DNA of 64,000 nt. Source: Flavobacterium sharifuzzamanii. Its GTDB lineage: Bacteria; Bacteroidota; Bacteroidia; Flavobacteriales; Flavobacteriaceae. The stretch covers positions 55,373-119,372 of the forward strand of contig NZ_QJGZ01000030.1 of assembly GCF_003254585.1 (NCBI RefSeq), in the 5' to 3' direction. The number at the start of each line of letters is the position of its first letter. Position 1 is the first letter of the stretch. The notes under the pieces are model-generated. The model was given only the letters and a program-made list of their open reading frames with translations, made no database searches and was not told where the DNA came from. The position numbers and the translations under genes are program-made. Shown in pieces: positions 8,574 through 17,911 of the stretch.

Positions 8574-9722
8574 TTACATTTTCCCATTTTTAGAAGACCA
8601 CTTCACAGCTCCATTGTAAATAAGTTGAAGATCTCCGTCATCTTGTAGATGTAAACTTGCTCCTGGAAATTCTGAAGTATCACTGCTCCAAGTTGTATGT
8701 TTAATTCCGCCAGTTAAAGAACGTTGGCCTTGTATTGTGATATTTCCATTTAATTCTAAATAGCATGAACTAAAACGACTGAATGTACTGTCTCCAACTT
8801 GCCATATAAATGTTTCATTTGTGAGGTCTATAATATAAAGACATCCTCGGGAGAATCCTAGTGAGTATCTTCCATTAGGAGATTTTATAGATTTCATCCA
8901 AGGAATAGCATCAATTCTTTCTCCAGATTCTATTATAGATCTTATTGGAAAAGGATACCATTTGTTTATTGATATTTGGTCAGTTTGAGATAATTCACTC
9001 ATTTCATTTACTCCTTTACCATCTGTAGTAAGAGATGCTGGGACGTAATAATGCATTATAGAAAGAGGATCATATTGAGTATAGTTTGTAGACTCAGGAC
9101 TTTTTATAACAAATTCATCAACTTCTTCTTTAGACCAGCCGTTTAACTCATTATAGTATTTGTACACTTTAGGTAGATCCCATTTTATGGTTGCCACAGG
9201 ACTGGCATTTTCATGAATGAGACCCAATGCATGTCCAAATTCGTGCAAAACGGTTCTTCTTACAGAAGCTTCATTAGCAGCAGTAAGCGGTCCTAATCGC
9301 ATAGATTGCTCATCTGTATTGCCATACGCAGATTTCATTCCTAAAATAGACCATGCCCCGTAACTGCCAACATTAAATCCGATTCTAATATCAGCATATT
9401 CATTTACCGCAACGTATTCAAATTTTAGGTTGGCATATTCAGTCCATTCACTAGCAATTCTTTTTACTTTTTCTTGGACTGTTGCATCCCCGTCTAAAAA
9501 TTTAATTTTAACAGTTTGGCCAGTCTGCCATCGAGGCCAAGCTATAATTGCTGCGTTAGGTTTTAAAGTTAAATTATTTGGATTTTCTCTTAGGTCAAAT
9601 GTGCAGATTAATGCAGTTTCATCTTCGGGTAAAATTGATTTTGGATTAATAGTATTTTCATCAGAATGGCAAGATGAGAATACTAATACTAAACTGGTTA
9701 ATAGAATTTTTAATTCTTTCAT
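8574..9722 (-). CDS. Astacin-type (M12A) metalloprotease lipoprotein with C-terminal bulb-type lectin domain
   Basis: A 382-residue lipoprotein: signal MKELKILLTSLVLVFSSC, then acidic HSDENT. The peptidase domain has the astacin zinc signature HEFGHALGLIHE (HExxHxxGxxH) and a Met-turn region SIMHYY, so it should be an active endopeptidase. The last 100 or so residues (GRYSLGFSRGCLYI, LELNGNITI, LHLQDDGDLQLIYNGAVKW) match bulb-type mannose-binding lectin repeats. The layout suggests a surface-held protease that docks on a glycan, by analogy with flavastacin-like enzymes. The gene stands alone on the minus strand inside the paralogous lipoprotein array. The sugar specificity is unknown. Confidence 0.88.
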   Translation of the reverse strand: MKELKILLTSLVLVFSSCHSDENTINPKSILPEDETALICTFDLRENPNNLTLKPNAAIIAWPRWQTGQTVKIKFLDGDATVQEKVKRIASEWTEYANLKFEYVAVNEYADIRIGFNVGSYGAWSILGMKSAYGNTDEQSMRLGPLTAANEASVRRTVLHEFGHALGLIHENASPVATIKWDLPKVYKYYNELNGWSKEEVDEFVIKSPESTNYTQYDPLSIMHYYVPASLTTDGKGVNEMSELSQTDQISINKWYPFPIRSIIESGERIDAIPWMKSIKSPNGRYSLGFSRGCLYIIDLTNETFIWQVGDSTFSRFSSCYLELNGNITIQGQRSLTGGIKHTTWSSDTSEFPGASLHLQDDGDLQLIYNGAVKWSSKNGKM

Positions 9723-9885
9723 AATTATTATGTCTTTAGATTTAATACAATTTTACTGTAAAAAAATAGAAGAAATTACTTACTTTTTAAACTATATCCT
9801 ATATTGTCATAATTAAAACTTTTAGCGCAAATTTATTTTTACAGAAATCCTTCTTTTTGCTTGAAAATCTTTAAAGAATAATATC

Positions 9886-10695
9886 ATGCAAAAGAAGTTA
9901 TTGTATTGTTTGTTGATTGTTTTATCTGTTTTTAATTCTTGCTCAAATGAAGAATTGAGTCCTTCTGAAAACACAATTTTACCTAAAACCTTAAAAACAA
10001 TATATCCCAATTCTCCTTCAGAAAATTATGATACTAATTTTATATATGATGGAAATAAAATTGTGTGTATAACAAATAAAAATGGTAAAAGAGATTATGA
10101 ATATGATGGTAATCATATAATGAAAGAAACGGTATATAGTTTTTACAAAGGAATAGAAACAAAAGACTCTGAAACTTTATTTACATATGAAAATGATAAA
10201 CTGAAAACTGCTACTAAACTTGTGAGCGATAAAGCAACAAAATACGTTTATCATTATAACGACGATGGTTCTATAAATATAGAAACTTACAACTTATATA
10301 GTGACGCAGAGAAAGAATCAAAAAAAACTGAAAAAGAAGTAATTACTATTGTTGATGGAAATATAGTAAAATCAGAATATAATTCGGGAGATGATTATGA
10401 TGTTATTAGTATTGTTAAATATGAATACGATACAAGTAAAAATGCCTTTAAAAATATTATGGGCTTAAATTTATTGCTCAACCAGTTTAGTTTAGATTAT
10501 GAAACAAGTCTATCTTCAAATAATAATATGAAGCGATATTATGTTAACAATATTCAAGGCCCATTATCAAATAAAATTTTTGAGCCTCACTGGTTAAAAA
10601 TGGAATATGAATATGATAAAAAGGGATATCCAACCAAAAAAACGACGTATGATTACACCGAAGAGATAAAAGAAGTCAATGTATATGTTTATTAA
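9886..10695 (+). CDS. Array lipoprotein, paralogue 3 (unknown function)
   Basis: A 269-residue lipoprotein with signal MQKKLLYCLLIVLSVFNSC and acidic mature end CSNEELS. The internal units are NFIYDGNKIV, RDYEYDGNHIMKET, LFTYENDKL, VYHYNDDGSINIE and ITIVDGNIVKSE, followed by the signature NAFKNIMGLNLLLNQ and a final EYEYDKKGYPTKKTTYDY. Order and spacing match paralogue 1 closely, so the two are recent duplicates compared with paralogue 2. A terminator of the family type follows at 10718. Function unknown. Confidence 0.8.
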   Translation: MQKKLLYCLLIVLSVFNSCSNEELSPSENTILPKTLKTIYPNSPSENYDTNFIYDGNKIVCITNKNGKRDYEYDGNHIMKETVYSFYKGIETKDSETLFTYENDKLKTATKLVSDKATKYVYHYNDDGSINIETYNLYSDAEKESKKTEKEVITIVDGNIVKSEYNSGDDYDVISIVKYEYDTSKNAFKNIMGLNLLLNQFSLDYETSLSSNNNMKRYYVNNIQGPLSNKIFEPHWLKMEYEYDKKGYPTKKTTYDYTEEIKEVNVYVY

Positions 10696-10717
10696 TTTTC
10701 AAAAAAATTAAATCAGT

Positions 10718-10750
10718 AAAAACCAAATACTTCTGTTTTTGGTTTTTTTA
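10718..10750 (+). terminator. Intrinsic terminator after array lipoprotein 3
   Basis: AAAAACCAAA pairs with TTTTGGTTTTT across a short loop, followed by T residues. The AAA(G)CCAAA arm is shared with the terminators at 6556 and 12619. Confidence 0.8.
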
Positions 10751-10790
10751 TTGGTGAAAAATAGTGAAATTCGGGTCTAAATAATAAGCT

Positions 10791-11750
10791 ATGCAATTCA
10801 GAACTCAAATTCCAATTTCCAAAAGTAATAATCCGATCGATTATAGTTCGAAAATACTTTCTATTGGTTCTTGTTTTGCTGAAAATATGGCGGAAAAATT
10901 CGACTATTTTAAATTTCAGAATGAAACGAATCCGTTTGGAATTATCTTTAACCCAGTTTCAATTGAAAATTTATTCCGAAGAGTTTGTGAACAGGAATTG
11001 TACGAGGAAAAAGATGTTTTCTTTCATAATGAGCGTTGGCATAGTTTTGAAGTGCATTCGGATTTGAGTAATGCCAATAGACAAGAATTACTAGAAACGC
11101 TCAATAAAGCTGTAACAGAAACTCACAAACAGATAAAAGAAGCTACTCATATTATCATCACTTTTGGAACTTCATGGATTTACAAAAATATTGAAAAAGA
11201 CGAAATTGTAGCCAACTGCCATAAAGTGCCTCAAAAACAATTTTCGAAAGAATTATTATCGGCAGAAGTAATTCAAAAAAGCATTCAAAATACAATTGAT
11301 ATTATTCAGACTTTAAATCCCAATATAAATTTCACTTTCACTATTTCTCCAGTTCGCCATATAAAAGATGGCTTTGTAGAAAATCAATTGAGTAAGTCAC
11401 ATTTGTTTACAGCACTGCATCAAGTTTTAAAAACTCCTAATTCAAAACTCCTAACTCATAGCTATTTCCCTTCGTACGAAATCATGATGGATGAACTTCG
11501 TGATTATCGTTTTTATAATGAAGATATGTTGCATCCTAATCAGATTGCGATAGATTATATCTGGAAGCTTTTCAGTGAAAATTATGTTTCAGAAGAAAGT
11601 GCTCCTGTGATGAAAGAAGTAGACGAAATCCAGAAAAGTTTGCGTCATAGGAGTTTTAATCCACAATCAGAACAACATCAAAAATTCTTGGCTAATCTTC
11701 AAATGAAAATAAAAAATGTTGAGAAAAAATGGCCTCATATTGTGTTTTAG
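10791..11750 (+). CDS. GSCFA-domain protein
   Basis: A 319-residue protein without a signal peptide. The hallmark LSIGSCFAENMAEKF lies near residue 27-41 and gives the family its name; NPFGIIFNP follows, and later HPNQIAIDYIW near the C-terminus. The family is related to SGNH/GDSL hydrolases, with the G-S of GSCFA as the presumed nucleophile block and the late D-x-x-H-P-N as the likely acid-base element. Its substrate is not established. It lies between array lipoproteins 3 and 4 with no shared theme I can see. Confidence 0.88.
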   Translation: MQFRTQIPISKSNNPIDYSSKILSIGSCFAENMAEKFDYFKFQNETNPFGIIFNPVSIENLFRRVCEQELYEEKDVFFHNERWHSFEVHSDLSNANRQELLETLNKAVTETHKQIKEATHIIITFGTSWIYKNIEKDEIVANCHKVPQKQFSKELLSAEVIQKSIQNTIDIIQTLNPNINFTFTISPVRHIKDGFVENQLSKSHLFTALHQVLKTPNSKLLTHSYFPSYEIMMDELRDYRFYNEDMLHPNQIAIDYIWKLFSENYVSEESAPVMKEVDEIQKSLRHRSFNPQSEQHQKFLANLQMKIKNVEKKWPHIVF

Positions 11751-11866
11751 TGCATGAAATAATGTTTTTTCTTAGTTTTATTTGAAGGATAATCAAAACA
11801 AAAAATAAGCAAATTGTTATGTTTTGATCATAAAATTATGTTTATTTGTAATAAATATCTTTAAAT

Positions 11867-12589
11867 ATGATGAGAAAAATTACTGCCTTATTTTGCATTT
11901 CGCTATTGATTTTTACATCTTGTTCAAGCGAAGACAACAGTTCTCAGAATACTGAGACAAGTAGAGTGCCAAAAAAACAAATTATTTCTAGTGTTAGTGC
12001 TCCTGTGACTATTGATTTCGTTTTTGATGGAAATAAAATTGTCAGTAGTACTCATTCTGGCAATTATGTTGTAAAATATACTTATACAGGAGATTTAATT
12101 ACAAAGAAAGAGAGCTCAGATTTGACAAACGAGTATAATTATACTGATGGAAAACTGACAACTTATTTGCGAAAACTTACAGGACGAGACTATTATGACA
12201 AGTATTCTTATACCTATGTATCTAATGATGTTGTTTCATTTGTAGTTACTAGAATTACTATTTCAACTGGGGCAGAAGAAGTCATTTCGGCAAAGAATAT
12301 CTATACATTAAAGGATGGAAATATCATAAAATATGAAACTTCATCATCTGTAATAACGTATAAGTACGATAATAAAAATAGCCCAATGCGAAATGTTTTA
12401 GGGTTTAATAAAATCTTTGAGGAGCAGCCGCAAGTTAGTTCATCGGTTAATAATGTGACAAGTTATACTGTGGCTTTAGCAAGCAATTCTAGTTACACCA
12501 ATGAGATAACATATACTTATGATGATAATAATTTCCCCACTGTAATTAATAATAAAGCATTATCCTCTATAAGTACATATTCTTATTAG
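11867..12589 (+). CDS. Array lipoprotein, paralogue 4 (unknown function)
   Basis: A 240-residue lipoprotein, the shortest of the set. The signal is MMRKITALFCISLLIFTSC with acidic mature end CSSEDNSS. Units are DFVFDGNKIVSS, KYTYTGDLITKKE, EYNYTDGKL, YTLKDGNIIKYE, the signature SPMRNVLGFNKIFEE and a last TYTYDDNNFPT. Either the first (11867) or second (11870) ATG could start it. A terminator follows at 12619. Function unknown. Confidence 0.8.
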   Translation: MMRKITALFCISLLIFTSCSSEDNSSQNTETSRVPKKQIISSVSAPVTIDFVFDGNKIVSSTHSGNYVVKYTYTGDLITKKESSDLTNEYNYTDGKLTTYLRKLTGRDYYDKYSYTYVSNDVVSFVVTRITISTGAEEVISAKNIYTLKDGNIIKYETSSSVITYKYDNKNSPMRNVLGFNKIFEEQPQVSSSVNNVTSYTVALASNSSYTNEITYTYDDNNFPTVINNKALSSISTYSY

Positions 12590-12618
12590 AAAATATATCT
12601 AGCCGTTTAGGAAATCTT

Positions 12619-12650
12619 AAAGCCAAATAATTCTTTGTTTGGCTTTTTTA
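12619..12650 (+). terminator. Intrinsic terminator after array lipoprotein 4
   Basis: AAAGCCAAA (12619-12627) pairs with TTTGGCTTT (12638-12646) and runs into a T-tract. Confidence 0.85.
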
Positions 12651-12799
12651 TTGGTCTTCACAAATCATTTACCAGTAAAATTTTAGAATAATTCCTCATA
12701 ATTATGTAAATTGTTAAGGTTTAAATTTTACATTTTTGTAAAATGTGCAACCCTGCTTTTTTCAGAAGCAATTTTAATCTAAACCGATTTTATTGACGT

Positions 12800-15700
12800 A
12801 TGAATAAGAAACCTGTTTATTTTCTTAAAAAAACACTTCGTATCCTAATGTGGTGCGTGGTTTCTGTGATTACGTTACTATTGCTTTTAATAATCTTAAT
12901 TCGAGTTCCTTCGGTTCAGAATTTCGTCAAAGACAAAGCGATTACTTATCTTGAAGGTAAGATTAAAACCAAAGTTACTTTAGATAAAATTCTAATTAAA
13001 TTTCCTAAAGATGTAGTTCTGGAAGGTTTTTATTTTGAAGATCAAAAAAAAGATACTTTGCTGGCTGGTAAACGATTAGAGGTTGATGTTGACCTTTTTA
13101 AATTGGTGAGCAGTGAACTCGAAATCAATTCTGTTTCATTGGAAAATGTAAAAGCCAATATTTCTAGAGATAAAAATGGTGTTTTCAATTTTGATTATAT
13201 CATAAAAGCATTCGAATCAAAAGAACCAAAAGTAGAAGATCCCAATGCTAAGCCGTTTAAAATTTCAGTTGTAAAAGTAAATCTCGATCAGGTTAAATTC
13301 AATTTTAAAGACGATTTTTCGAAGAATGATATCAAAGTGAACTTGACGCATTTTGATACCAAATTTAAAAAGTTCGATCTTGATAAAATGGATTTTAATA
13401 TTCCGAACATTAATTTGATTGGTTTAAAAGTAGTTTTAGATCAAGATGTTGTTGAGAAAATTGCTGAAGTTTCAGTTAAAACAGTTGATACAGTCTCGAA
13501 ACGGCCGGATTTTAAATTGGCATTGAATAAAATCACTTTATCTAAAATCGATATTTTATACGATAACAAAGATTCTAAACTCAATTCAAGCATTCGTTTA
13601 GGGAATTTAAATTTGGCGGTAAATGAAATCGACTTGAATAAACAGCTTTTAGATTTTAATACTTTCGAAGTAAAAAATCTTAGCGGAAATCTACGATTAG
13701 GAGCAAAAGACAAACAAATTCAAACTCCAGATTTAGATACAACAGCTATAAAACAAGCAGGCTGGAAGGTTAAACTCAATAAAACCAATCTGGAAAATAT
13801 TGCTTTCAAGTTTGATGATATGCAATCAAAACCTAAAACAAAAGGAATTGATTATGCGCATTTGGATTTTAATAAATTCAATTTTAAAGCCGAGAAACTA
13901 TATTATGGAAATGATACGATTTCAGGAAATATAAAAACACTTACCATAAACGAAAAAAGCGGTTTGCAGATTCAATCTTTCAAAACCGATTTCTTTTACG
14001 GACCTAAAAATGCTTCGCTAGAAAATTTATATCTAAAGACACCGCAAACTCTTGTTCAGGATAAAATTAAAGCTGAATATAAATCGCTTGAATCACTTCA
14101 GAAAGATTTAGGAAATCTAGGTATTGATGCCAATTTTAAACAATCTAAAATTGGTTTCAAGGACATTCTTTTGTTTGTTCCCGATCTTCAAAATACAAAT
14201 CCGTTTAAAAGTAATCCGAACGCGATTTTGTATGTGGATAGTCGTATGAGCGGAAAGGTAAAAGATTTGAATATTTCGAAGTTTGAAATGAGCGGAATTG
14301 GTTCTACAAAAGTTTCCCTTTCGGGTAAAATTGCAGGATTGCCTGACGCTCAAAAAGCGTATTACGATTTGAATATTAAAAAGATTTCGAGCACGGCAAA
14401 AGACATTAATATGTTTGTGCCGGCGGGAACAATTCCGAAGAATATTCAGCTGCCATCTCAATTAAGTTTGCAAGGGAAATTTAAGGGCTCTGTTCAGAGT
14501 TTTAAAACCAATATGGCTTTAACAAGCAGTTATGGAAATGCAAAAGTGGATGCTTTATTTGATCAGCGTATTAAGAAAAAAGAAAAATACGACGCAGACG
14601 TTTCTTTGCAGGAATTCGATTTAGGACGTTTAATTAAAAACGATTCTATCGGAAAAATTACGCTTAAAGCGAAAGTTAAAGGAACTGGTTTAGATCCAAA
14701 AACCGCAAATGCAGCTATTGATGGTTTGGTACAGAAAGCGGTTTTTAATCGATACACTTATAAAGATTTAGCTTTAAAAGGAAATATAGAAAATGGTTCT
14801 TTTGCTGTGAAATCAGGCATGAAAGATCCGAATCTAAATTTCGATTTAATAGCTTCTGGCGACACAAAAGATAAATATCCGACAGTAAAACTAAAGTTGA
14901 ATCTGGATATTGCCGATTTAGAAAAACTAAATCTTCATGCTGGCCCAATGAAGCTTCGCGGAAATGTTGATGCAGATATAGCCAATAGCAATCCTGATTT
15001 CTTAAACGGAAAAGTATTTCTTTCAAACATTCAAGTTTTGCAAGATGCGGAACCGATTGTTTTAGATTCGATTCAAGTTTTGGCTTTTGCAGATAAAGAC
15101 AGTAATTCGATTAAAATTTCGTCTCAATTTTTAAAGGCCGAAGTGACCGGAAAATACAAATTGACGACTTTGGCAAACTCACTTCAAAAATCATTGTCAA
15201 AATATATTGATCTTAAAAATCCTAAAGTCAATGCAGAATCAGATGAGCAAAGATTGGCTTTTATGCTTAAAGTCGATAATGATCCTGTACTTTTTAAATT
15301 GTTGCCAAAATTAACGGGATTAGAGCCTTTTACAATAAAAGGGAATTATAATAATCAAACTGATTCCTTGACGGTAAAAGGAACGATACCGAGAATTGTT
15401 TATGGAGGAAATACTATTTCGGATGGAAAAATCAATATTGAAGCCAAAGAAAATGCGCTGGAATATTTAGTTTCTGTTGCAACAATTGAAAGTGGTTCTT
15501 TAAAAATTCCGTTTACAAGTTTGTCAGGAAATGTACAGAATAATATTCTGACTTATGCGCTTGAAGTTCAAGATGCAAAACAGAAACAGCAATATTTTAT
15601 TGCGGGCGAATTTAAAGCAGAAGATTCTAAGAATGTTTTAAAACTGAATCCAGACAGCTTTATTTTAAATTATGATAAGTGGAATGTTGATCCTGAAAAT

Positions 15701-17911
15701 GCGATTGAGTTTGGAGAAAAACGACTTTATATCAATAAATTCAATTTGAGTAATAACGGAAATGAATTAAAAATTCAATCTCAAGGAACACAAGACAATG
15801 CGCCGTTGCAAGTCGATTTTGTCAACTTCAAAATCGAAACCATTATGAACATGGTTAAAAAAGATGAATTATTGATGCAAGGTTTGATAAACGGAAATGC
15901 ATTGGTTGAAAATGTAATGACAAACCCAACTTTTACTTCAGATTTAAAAATTGATGATTTTACTTTTAAAGGATCAAAAGTTGGTGATTTAGAAATAAAA
16001 GTAGATAACAAAACAGCCAATACGCTTGCTGCGAATGTGGCTTTGAGTGATGAAGGGAATGACTTAAAACTAACGGGAGATTATTTGTTAGATACTGGAA
16101 ATTTTGATTTTGATGTAGTGATTAATAAACTTTATATCAAAAGTATCCAAGGTTTCAGCATGGGAAATATTACTGAAGGGCAAGGTTTTTCATCAGGAAA
16201 TTTCAAACTGACAGGAAATACTTCAGCTCCAAAAGTTAATGGAGAATTGATTTTTAATGATGCTGGTTTTAGAGTGACACAATTGAATTCGTATTTTAAA
16301 ACCAAAAACGAAAAAATTACTTTTAATGATGGGACCATTGCATTTGATAAATTCTCTCTTTTTGATGAAAACGATAACGAACTGTTTGTAAATGGAACTA
16401 TTCAATCTCCAGATTTTGTCAAATATAATTTCAATCTGTTGGTTGAAGCAGACGATTTTAGAGCGATTCATTCTAAAGAAAAAGACAACGATTTATTTTA
16501 CGGAGATTTATTCTTAGACACAAAACTGAATATAAAAGGAAATTTGGATAGTCCAGTTATTGACGGAACCATTAAGATCAATAAAGAAACCAAATTTACA
16601 GTTGTAATGCCGCAGTCAGATCCTTCAATTGCCGATCGTGAGGGAATTGTAGAGTTTGTTGATGAAGACAATATGTATTTGAAACAAACGGTTGATTTGC
16701 AGAACAAACTGAATCAATCAGAATTGAAAGGAATGGATGTTAATGTGGCCATTTCGATCAATAAAGAAGCAGAATTAACTTTGCTGATTGACAAATCTAA
16801 TGGCGATTATTTGAATTTGAAAGGAGAAGCAGAATTGGTCGGCGGAATCGATCAATCAGGAAAAACAACTTTGACGGGGAAATATGAGTTTTCGGATGGT
16901 GCTTATGAAATGAATTTTAACGGAATCAAAAGAAAATTTGATATTCAAAAAGGAAGTTTTATCACTTGGAACGGCGAACCTACAATGGCAACATTAAATA
17001 TTACAGCCATTTATAAGGTGAACACAGCACCAATTGATTTATTAGGAAATCAGATAAAAGGAGAAACTCAAGCCGTACAAAACACCTACAAGCAAAAACT
17101 TCCTTTTCAGACTTTACTGAAAATGAATGGAGAACTGATGAAGCCAGAAATCTCATTTGGAATTGTGCTTCCAGAAGGGAATTATAATGTTGCTTCAAAT
17201 GTTGTAGATATGACACGGGCAAAACTGAAACAATTAGAGCAAGATCCGGCAGAACTCAACAAACAAGTTTTTGCACTTTTATTATTGAACCGATTTGTGG
17301 GTGAAAATCCGTTTGCGAGTGAAAGTGGCGGTATAAATGCAGAATCTTTTGCGAGACAGAGTGTGAGTAAAATACTTTCGCAACAATTAAATAATCTGGC
17401 GGGAGATCTAATTGAAGGATTTGAGGTCAATTTTGATTTAGAATCGACAGAAGATTATACAACAGGAACCATGCAGAACAGAACCGATCTAAATGTTGAA
17501 GTTTCTAAAAAACTGTTAGATGATCGATTGAAAATTACTGTTGGAAGCAGTTTTGGTGTTGAAGGACAAGAGCGTGCCAATGAGGATAGCACCAATATTG
17601 CGGGAGATGTAGCATTAGATTATCAATTAACAAAAGACGGTCGTTATATGGTTCGCGCTTATCGCAAAAATCAATATCAGGTTGCAGTTGAAGGGCAAGT
17701 TATCGAGACAGGAGTTGCTTTTGTTATTACGATGAGTTACAACAAATTCAGAGAACTTTTTCATCGTACCGAAGCAGAAAAACAATTGATTAAAGAAGAG
17801 AAAGTCCGTAAAGAAAAAGAGAAGCAAAAAAAGAAAGAAGAGAAAGAAAAAGAAAAACTGCAAGAGAACGAAGACGAAAAAACTATTGAAGGAAATGAGC
17901 AAAAGACATAA
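12800..17911 (+). CDS. tamB: TamB-like translocation and assembly protein
   Basis: A 1703-residue protein. One N-terminal membrane anchor (about residues 12-34) is followed by a very long beta-rich AsmA/TamB-type body and a C-terminal DUF490-like region (about 1300-1640, including LLLNRFVGENPF and VASNVVDMTRAKLKQLEQ). The last 40 residues are a charged Lys/Glu-rich tail. TamB spans the periplasm from the inner membrane and works with an Omp85 partner in outer-membrane protein assembly, and relatives move phospholipid. The partner gene follows with a 17-bp overlap, so they are translationally coupled. The length is typical of Bacteroidota TamB and exceeds the proteobacterial form. Confidence 0.9.
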   Translation: MNKKPVYFLKKTLRILMWCVVSVITLLLLLIILIRVPSVQNFVKDKAITYLEGKIKTKVTLDKILIKFPKDVVLEGFYFEDQKKDTLLAGKRLEVDVDLFKLVSSELEINSVSLENVKANISRDKNGVFNFDYIIKAFESKEPKVEDPNAKPFKISVVKVNLDQVKFNFKDDFSKNDIKVNLTHFDTKFKKFDLDKMDFNIPNINLIGLKVVLDQDVVEKIAEVSVKTVDTVSKRPDFKLALNKITLSKIDILYDNKDSKLNSSIRLGNLNLAVNEIDLNKQLLDFNTFEVKNLSGNLRLGAKDKQIQTPDLDTTAIKQAGWKVKLNKTNLENIAFKFDDMQSKPKTKGIDYAHLDFNKFNFKAEKLYYGNDTISGNIKTLTINEKSGLQIQSFKTDFFYGPKNASLENLYLKTPQTLVQDKIKAEYKSLESLQKDLGNLGIDANFKQSKIGFKDILLFVPDLQNTNPFKSNPNAILYVDSRMSGKVKDLNISKFEMSGIGSTKVSLSGKIAGLPDAQKAYYDLNIKKISSTAKDINMFVPAGTIPKNIQLPSQLSLQGKFKGSVQSFKTNMALTSSYGNAKVDALFDQRIKKKEKYDADVSLQEFDLGRLIKNDSIGKITLKAKVKGTGLDPKTANAAIDGLVQKAVFNRYTYKDLALKGNIENGSFAVKSGMKDPNLNFDLIASGDTKDKYPTVKLKLNLDIADLEKLNLHAGPMKLRGNVDADIANSNPDFLNGKVFLSNIQVLQDAEPIVLDSIQVLAFADKDSNSIKISSQFLKAEVTGKYKLTTLANSLQKSLSKYIDLKNPKVNAESDEQRLAFMLKVDNDPVLFKLLPKLTGLEPFTIKGNYNNQTDSLTVKGTIPRIVYGGNTISDGKINIEAKENALEYLVSVATIESGSLKIPFTSLSGNVQNNILTYALEVQDAKQKQQYFIAGEFKAEDSKNVLKLNPDSFILNYDKWNVDPENAIEFGEKRLYINKFNLSNNGNELKIQSQGTQDNAPLQVDFVNFKIETIMNMVKKDELLMQGLINGNALVENVMTNPTFTSDLKIDDFTFKGSKVGDLEIKVDNKTANTLAANVALSDEGNDLKLTGDYLLDTGNFDFDVVINKLYIKSIQGFSMGNITEGQGFSSGNFKLTGNTSAPKVNGELIFNDAGFRVTQLNSYFKTKNEKITFNDGTIAFDKFSLFDENDNELFVNGTIQSPDFVKYNFNLLVEADDFRAIHSKEKDNDLFYGDLFLDTKLNIKGNLDSPVIDGTIKINKETKFTVVMPQSDPSIADREGIVEFVDEDNMYLKQTVDLQNKLNQSELKGMDVNVAISINKEAELTLLIDKSNGDYLNLKGEAELVGGIDQSGKTTLTGKYEFSDGAYEMNFNGIKRKFDIQKGSFITWNGEPTMATLNITAIYKVNTAPIDLLGNQIKGETQAVQNTYKQKLPFQTLLKMNGELMKPEISFGIVLPEGNYNVASNVVDMTRAKLKQLEQDPAELNKQVFALLLLNRFVGENPFASESGGINAESFARQSVSKILSQQLNNLAGDLIEGFEVNFDLESTEDYTTGTMQNRTDLNVEVSKKLLDDRLKITVGSSFGVEGQERANEDSTNIAGDVALDYQLTKDGRYMVRAYRKNQYQVAVEGQVIETGVAFVITMSYNKFRELFHRTEAEKQLIKEEKVRKEKEKQKKKEEKEKEKLQENEDEKTIEGNEQKT

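Noticed and set aside
6693..12589. Reading the YD-like lipoproteins as RHS polymorphic toxins
   Set aside because: The proteins are only 240-270 residues, all have lipoprotein signals, and none has the RHS core boundary motif or a variable toxin end.
17886..17894. TTG start for tamL three codons upstream
   Set aside because: The ATG at 17895 gives a standard lipoprotein signal and the usual short overlap with tamB; TTG starts in this window are otherwise artefacts of open-frame extension.
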